In this document: positions 58,373-64,000 of the stretch, one piece after another
Layout of the letters: each line of letters opens with the position of its first letter
Numbering within the stretch: the first letter of the stretch is position 1
Assembly (NCBI GenBank): GCA_015956445.1
Contig: WIUZ02000001.1
Location: forward strand, 4,402,001 to 4,466,000
DNA length: 64,000 nucleotides
DNA from: Thelephora terrestris
Lineage: Eukaryota; Basidiomycota; Agaricomycetes; Thelephorales; Thelephoraceae
Direction of reading: 5' to 3'
The notes under the pieces: model-generated
Told to the model about the DNA's origin: nothing
The model's database searches: none
What the model saw: the letters and a program-made list of their open reading frames with translations, nothing else
Made by a program: the position numbers and the translations under genes

Positions 58373-60253
58373 GGTGGTAGCTGGGTGAGGAAAACAGTAG
58401 ACCCTACTACCGAAGGGCGGCCTTTAACTGATAACCACTTCATTATCAGATCAGCACGACCCCCGTTAGGCAAACGGTCTATAGCGCTTTTGATAATTTT
58501 GGGACGTCGAAAATAGGTAATGAGTCAAGATCTCGCACAGCCGTTACGTTACGCTGTAGTACAGCATATTTGAATCCCTAAAATGAAATCAGTGGATGCG
58601 CTGCTTTCGGCACAATTTGTCAAGCCAACTCATCGTTATCAAGAGCTGCCAGGATATCCGGTACGAAAATTTTGCGAGTCGTCGCGCCCGACACGCTGCG
58701 AGGACTACCAGATCGAAGTTCAGGTTGAGTGAACGAACTCGATCAGTCGCGGAGAACGGGAGCCCCGGTGCGGATCTCCCCCGGTGATCGGACGAGACCA
58801 CGGTTCTGGTGTTGTTGGTGGTTACTTACTTCGATTCATTCAAGGCCTACCATAAGGAGATCCGCAATGCGTTGTGGATGGCTTCCGCAGTTTGCAGCCA
58901 TCCGAAAACTTTGAAGGGAATTCCTGGACAAAAATCCGGAGATTACACAACGGCATGTCAATTTAGGCGCTTCCATCGGGGATCATCGATGGTCATCGAT
59001 GGCCACTCTTCGCCACTGTTTATCACTGTGGCAGTGAAGTGGAATGGGATGAGAGAGGATGAGAGACAGTTGTTGCACATGGAATGGGGTGAAGCACTAC
59101 AGAAACCAGAGGTATGTCGACCTAGATGGTTCCAGTGAGCCGCAGTGACTGGGGATGAGGTAGAGTGGAGATTGATTGTGACTTTGCAATCAATCTCCAT
59201 TTCGTGTATCAGTCGATGTCTGACCAGTGAAATAGAATGGGGATTGATTGCCGATTGCATGTCAACCCCATCCCTAGAGCGAGGGAGAGTGGATATTGAT
59301 TGCCGACGGTATGTCAGTCCATCCCCCATCACTTCGTACCACTGGAAGTCACTCTCGACTTTATCCCAACCCTCAGGCACCCCCAATTTCCCCTTCTGAT
59401 GTCATGAGTGGTACCATATATAGGCTTATTCATTGGATAAATGGCAGATCGACAGTAGATAGCCGGTGCCTGGTAGGTACTTATCATTGCAAATAGACCA
59501 CTTATCATTGCAAATAGACACTTATCTTTTCAAATTGGCGGCTTTTGAGAGGGAAGTTCGTCCCAAAAAGCAAGTCATTGAGTCAAATTAGAAGGCTGCG
59601 GAACGGCCTTTGAGAAATTGGAGTTGACGCTGACAGATTGCCGGTTCTCATGGCCAAATATTGCACTCTATATCATAACCTTCGATGTCCCCTACCTATA
59701 GAACGTACATAGGACAGCTGTATCCACACCACCTCCCTCTATTTCTCAGCTTTTCTTGCACTTGAATCGGCAGAGGTTGAGAGATGGAAGCGGCTTTAGC
59801 TACCCACACTGACGAGGACATTCACGTAATTGTAAGACGTCGCTAAGCACATATGATTCTGAGTTTCAGGTTGACTGTGGGAGGGAGTGCGGACAACGGG
59901 ATTACTTTGACATCACACCCAGCCATCCGCTAACCAAGTAATCTAGATATGGGCCCAATGTTGCAGGGTCAGAGCGGCAGGGAGGGCGGGTTCCGACAAT
60001 GAGGGAAGCTGGTGGAATTCAAGTGGGGATGGATACCTTGAAGATGGGCGGAGTGAGGAATGAGGGAAGCGAGGAATCAGAGAAGCGAGTTTCGGATCTC
60101 TGCAAACATGGTATCTTTAGCTGGTAGTAATGTCAAATAAGTGTTTTCAAATAGTACCTAATAACTCATCATTGCCGACAGTGCTGAGAACCCAAAAGCA
60201 AAGTTTACGCCCCAATGTTCTGATGATCCCCCCTTTCCCTTCAGGTTGCTATC
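58373..60253. other. Spacer with small tandem repeats, no supported gene
   Basis: About 1.9 kb upstream of the NLR gene. A short tandem repeat lies at 59479-59537. At 59150-59310 several GATTGATTGC-type pieces alternate with AATCAATC. Small frames are unrecognised. Confidence 0.35.
59479..59537. repeat. Tandem repeat, about 20-bp unit, 2-3 copies
   Basis: ACTTATCATTGCAAATAGAC occurs twice in a row, then a partly matching ACTTATCTTTTCAAAT. Confidence 0.7.
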
Positions 60254-61219
60254 ATGGATATTGACCGGCTGGGCAATCTTCGTCGAGCATACGAAGAGCT
60301 GGAGAGGCGCGTTCAACGGGCTCTCAACACGCAAGTGGGCGACAGCGTTCGTTTGACTGAGGCTCAGAATGAGGTCTTGTCGTATAGCCAAGCTGTCGAG
60401 CGGGTCTGTAAAATACTCCTCTGGCTAAAAAAGGTGTAATAACATAAATTTGAACATATGTTGTAGCACTCCCACCTCTTCTTGCCCGAAGAACTCTCAC
60501 ATTGCCGGCAAAACACAGAATCGATGACAAATTACTTGGACCGAGCACGGCATGCCTCCAGCGACCCACTGGAAGACGCAGCTATTCCGTTCGTAAGCAT
60601 CGTTAGAACTGGTAAACGCGGACGTCCAAGGGTTGAGATAGAGCCAAATCTGCTCTCAACTGCTCTTTCGTTGCGACCGAAGACAAAGGTTGCAAAGACT
60701 GCAAGTTGTTCAGCTCGAACCATCCGTAGAAGACAGCTGGACTATGGGATTGAGATGCCCGGAGCAAGCCATCCCCATCCCCAACAGGTTGGCAGAGATA
60801 ACACCAACTCTCTCCCCCACTCAGAAGAAATCAGCGACGAGGAACTTGACCGGTGTTTGGCCATCGTCATACAAGATTTTCCCTCTTTTGGACGACGGAT
60901 GGCGACATCATGTCTTCGAGAAAACGGTGTTATGGTTTCGGAGGCACGTGTGAGGGAGTCGTTTCTCCGAACCAGTGGAGTTCCTGGCACATTTGGCGGT
61001 CGAAGGGTCCACCGCCGCAGGTATCAGGTAGCTGGCGCTAACTCGCTCTGGCATCATGACGGTCAACACGGTATTTGTCGTGCCCAGACGCCAGCATTTG
61101 AAAGACTTAACTAGCCCTAGGCTTAATTCGATGGAAGATTGTGATCCACGCATTTGTTGACGGCAAGAGTCGACTGGTGGTTGGCATCCGAGCCAATAAT
61201 AACAACCGCGCAGATCAAT
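60254..61219 (+). mobile_element. Broken integrase-core (DDE) transposon gene
   Basis: The N-terminal region has the GKRGRPRVEIEP motif and a helix-turn-helix-like stretch (AKTASCSARTIRRRQLDYGI), followed by a conserved middle (RRYQVAGANSLWHHDGQHG) and then the catalytic-core part (WKIVIHAFVDGKSRLV). This is the plan of integrase-core transposase genes common in fungi and animals. The element is broken and its 3' part is missing, so it is inactive. No terminal repeats were identified, and its age cannot be estimated beyond saying that the coding sequence is still easy to recognise. Confidence 0.7.
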
Positions 61220-61349
61220 AGCTTCAGCTCAGTTAATACAAAAGAGCAAGCTTGTTAGCTCATCAATTTATGCAATTCTGCCAGTTAAAAAGCTTTTGTA
61301 AAAGTGGGTCATGCCTGGTGTGCCAGGCTGGGTGCGCTTACCTAATAAA

Positions 61350-61860
61350 AAAGATTAAATGGCCAGAAATACCAAAAATGAAACCTCCACGGTTTAGTGA
61401 ATATACCAAAAAGGAAAGGTTGATGGCTGACATAAGCGAGTCACATGACTGAAAAAAAGTGGATGTTGCTTATGTAATCAGGTCATGTGACCAACCAAAA
61501 AAGGAAAGTTTGATGGCTTACATAAGTGTTTCAAAAAGCTTTTGGGGGGTCTTTCCCAAAAAGGAAATTCCTTTTTGGGAAATATTTGATGGATTACCAA
61601 AAAAAGGAAATTTTGATGGCTTACATAAACAACTCAGAAACAGTTTTGGAATGAAATTTCCAAAAAAGGCAATTTAATGGATTACATAAGCGACTCAGAA
61701 ATGGTTCTGGAGAAATTACCAAAAAAGGAAATTTCCTTTTTAGGAAAGACTTTCCAAAATAGGAAATTTGATGGCTTACATAAGCAACTCAGAAATGGTT
61801 TTGGCAAAATTACCAAAAAAGAAATTTTCCCAAAAAGGAAATTATATGCCAGAAACCTCG
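61350..61860 (+). repeat. A-rich tandem array, about 60-100 bp degenerate unit
   Basis: A unit of the form GATGGCTTACATAAGC-AACTCAGAAATGGTTTTGG followed by ACCAAAAAAGGAAATTT recurs at about 61423, 61511, 61614, 61677 and 61769 with variable length. Some units hold inverted AAAAGGAAATTCC/GGAAATTTCC pieces. The open frames read through it and are artefacts of the repeat. Confidence 0.7.
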
Positions 61861-62240
61861 GAAAAATGCCAGAAAAATCCCAAAAAATACTGAAAAAATT
61901 CCCACAGGTCCAGAAAGCATCAAAAATCTCAATTAAAACCCAGAAATACTCAAATAAATCCTTTTACTGGCTGGAAAATGCTGGAAAATTTCCGAAAAAA
62001 TCACCAAAAATTCCACATTAAATACAAAAAACTTATGAAATTATTTCAAATTATTTCCTCAATTAAACAACCCATAATTCAAAATAAACATATTTTTGGC
62101 TCCTAAAAATGCATAAAAATTCCAAAAATTGTCAAAAATTCCTAACATGAATAAAATCTTTAACTACCAATATCAACTATAGTCACAGTAACTAGGTAAG
62201 CCACAAATTTCCTACAATCTTCATTACAAAATTAAGCATA
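61861..62240. other. AT-rich spacer before the large inverted repeat
   Basis: About 380 bp of A-rich sequence with AAAATCC/AAAAATTCC words, without gene or clear repeat. It contrasts sharply with the GC content of the core genes. Confidence 0.4.
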
Positions 62241-63029
62241 GATCTGTTCGTGGTCATAGCCTAACCATAAACCTAACCTGCCCTAAACCTAACCTGCCCT
62301 AAACCTAACCTGCCCTAAACCTAACCTGCCCTAAACCTAACCCCAACCCTAATCTAACCTAAACCTAAACCTAACCCCAATCCTAATCTAACCTAAACCT
62401 AACCTCACCTACCCTAACCTAACCTAATCTAACCTAAACCCAACCTAACCTCACCTAACCTAAACCTAACCTGACCTAACCTAACTCAATCCAAAAAACC
62501 TACAGTGGTTCACTTAACCTATCTTATCCTTATCTTATCTGATCTTATCTGATCTAATTGACCTAACCCTGTCCAACCTAACCTCAACCTAACCCAGAAC
62601 ACCTAACCTAGTTCACTAACCTGACTTGGCCTGGCCTGGCCAAATCTGACCCAATCTTATCTAACCTGTCCTTATCTTATCTTATCTTATCTTATCTTAT
62701 CTTATCTTGTCTAATCCAGTCTAACCTTATCTGACCTTGATCTAAAATTCTTTAACCCACCCTGTTACAGCCCAACCTCACCCAACTCACCAACATGTGG
62801 GTTGGGCTACAGGAACACAATGTGAACCACAACCCCCCATGCTGTGTGCACAACCATCACTCAAGCACTCCTATCTGCTGGATCCACCTGTCAGTAGACC
62901 TACAAGCCCACAGACCCACACACATATAGACCTATAACTCAGTGGAAATGTCAATTAACCAAACCTGCCCACTGACCACCCTCACTCCATCACTGTCAAA
63001 ATACTGCAGCTTGCACACAGCTCAAGTCT
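62241..63029. repeat. Left arm of a large near-perfect inverted repeat
   Basis: It runs from GATCTGTTCGTGGTCATAGC through CCTAAACCTAACCTGCC repeats, CCTAACC variants, a (CTTAT)n microsatellite at 62671-62708 and about 270 bp of unique sequence to CTGCAGCTTGCACACAGCTC. Its reverse complement is found at 63127-64000 with only a few short indels and substitutions. Confidence 0.85.
62264..62480 (+). repeat. Telomere-like CCTAAC-variant repeats (left arm)
   Basis: Units such as CCTAAACCTAACCTGCC and CCTAACCTCACC recur. They are variants of, not identical to, the fungal telomere repeat CCCTAA. The mirror copy at about 63657-63985 is longer. Confidence 0.7.
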
Positions 63030-63126
63030 ATCCACAAGGCTGACCACAGGTTGGTTGGGGAACACTACCAAGTTATAGGACTATGAACTTGTAGGCCTGT
63101 GAGTTTATGGGCCCAACCATATGGGT
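63030..63126. other. Spacer (loop) of the large inverted repeat
   Basis: About 97 bp between the arms, where pairing fades. Short partial similarities suggest the spacer edges are themselves decayed arm sequence. Confidence 0.6.
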
Positions 63127-64000
63127 GAACTTGAGTTGTGTGCAAGCTGCAGTATTTTGACAGTGATGGAGTGAGGGTGGTCAGTGGGCAGGTTTGGTTA
63201 ATTGACATTTCCACTGAGTTATAGGTCTATATGTGTGTGGGTCTGTGGGCTTGTAGGTCTACTGACAGGTGGATCCAGCAGATAGGAGTGCTTGAGTGAT
63301 GGTTGTGCACACAGCATGGGGGGTTGTGGTTCACATTGTGTTCCTGTAGCCCAACCCACATGTTGGTGAGTTGGGTGAGGTTGGGCTGTAACAGGGTGGG
63401 TTAAAGAATTTTAGATCAAGGTCAGATAAGGTTAGACTGGATTAGACAAGATAAGATAAGATAAGATAAGATAAGATAAGATAAGGACAGGTTAGATAAG
63501 ATTGGGTCAGATTTGGCCAGGCCAGGCCAAGTCAGGTTAGTGAACTAGGTTAGGTGTTCTGGGTTAGGTTGAGGTTAGGTTGGACAGGGTTAGGTCAATT
63601 AGATCAGATAAGATAAGGATAAGATAGGTTAAGTGAACCACTGTAGGTTTTTTTGGATTGAGTTAGGTTAGGTCAGGTTAGGTTTAGGTTAGGTGAGGTT
63701 AGGTTTGGGTTTAGGTTAGATTAGGTTAGGTTAGGGTAGGTGAGGTTAGGTTTAGGTTAGATTAGGATTGGGGTTAGGTTTAGGTTTAGGTTAGATTAGG
63801 GTTGGGATTAGGTTTAGGGCAGGTTAGGTTTAGGGCAGGTTAGGTTTAGGGCAGGTTAGGTTTAGGGCAGGTTAGGTTTAGGGCAGGTTAGGTTTAGGGC
63901 AGGTTTAGGGCAGGTTTAGGTTAGGTTAGGTTAGGTTTAGAGCAGGTTTAGGTTTAGGGCAGGTTCAGGTTTATGGTTAGGCTATGACCACGAACAGATC
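63127..64000. repeat. Right arm of the large inverted repeat, reaching the window end
   Basis: Reverse complement of the left arm. It includes (GATAA)n at 63448-63485 and GGTTTAGGGCAGGTTAG repeats at about 63800-63960, which are more numerous than in the left arm. Pairing continues to the last base (GACCACGAACAGATC), so the repeat probably extends beyond the window. Confidence 0.85.

Noticed and set aside
61459-62021. Lys-rich open frames at the right end
   Set aside because: They are translations of the A-rich tandem array and not supported as genes.
62264-63985. CRISPR-like repetitive array
   Set aside because: Units are contiguous telomere-like variants without spacers, and the genome is eukaryotic.
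62241-64000. Terminal inverted repeats of an intact large DNA transposon
   Set aside because: The arms are separated by only about 97 bp without coding sequence, so no transposon body lies between them in this window.

Overview
The window looks like nuclear DNA from a mushroom-forming basidiomycete (Agaricomycetes). Protein genes are cut by many short GT-AG introns of about 50-60 bases. Intergenic gaps are short on the left and long on the right. Several families are typical of Agaricomycetes: DUF6593, NLR proteins with an MLKL-like N-terminal domain, two-domain ectodomain/single-TM proteins, and orphan seven-TM proteins. Conserved genes place it firmly in fungi: SEY1, ATP synthase OSCP, alpha-tubulin, a TRP/Flc-like channel and a SUV39-type SET methyltransferase. 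I saw no tRNA, rRNA, CRISPR array or LTR element.

Layout. Bases 1-22 kb are housekeeping, dense and mostly single copy. They hold the 3' part of an unrecognised disordered nuclear-type protein (+), SEY1 (+), a pre-SET/SET/post-SET methyltransferase (-), glutaminyl-peptide cyclotransferase (-), a TRP-like channel (-), ATP5/OSCP (+), a membrane-anchored double amidohydrolase (+) and alpha-tubulin (-). From 22.4 to 29.2 kb there are four copies of a MITE-like repeat of roughly 100-190 bp with a 15-bp terminal inverted repeat. From 23.9 to 37.7 kb lies a tandem array of one membrane-protein family. It has three full genes, one decayed copy and one short paralogue without ectodomain. All intact members end in a conserved L-P-P-D-Y (PPxY) tail motif.

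Bases 38.9-40.4 kb hold a seven-TM protein gene (-). From 43.2 to 54.6 kb there is an old segmental duplication of a secreted TAP-like alpha/beta hydrolase plus a DUF6593 gene. Both hydrolases survive, but the second DUF6593 copy is only a trace. Bases 55.2-58.4 kb carry an intact NLR gene (-), with an MLKL/HeLo-like N-terminus, an NB-ARC-like ATPase and TPR repeats. The last 4 kb is repeat-rich: a broken integrase-core transposon gene, an A-rich tandem array, and a near-perfect long inverted repeat with arms of about 0.8 kb filled with telomere-like CCTAAC/GTTAGG variants. The right arm is still paired at the last base of the window.

How the parts relate. The left third is ordinary core genome. 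The right two thirds is accessory: tandem receptor-like genes, secreted hydrolases, an immune-type NLR, transposon remains and subtelomere-like repeats. The most promising undescribed biology is the PPxY-tailed membrane family with its ectodomain-less member. The large palindrome at the right edge is the most striking structure, but may be an assembly or chromosome-end effect.
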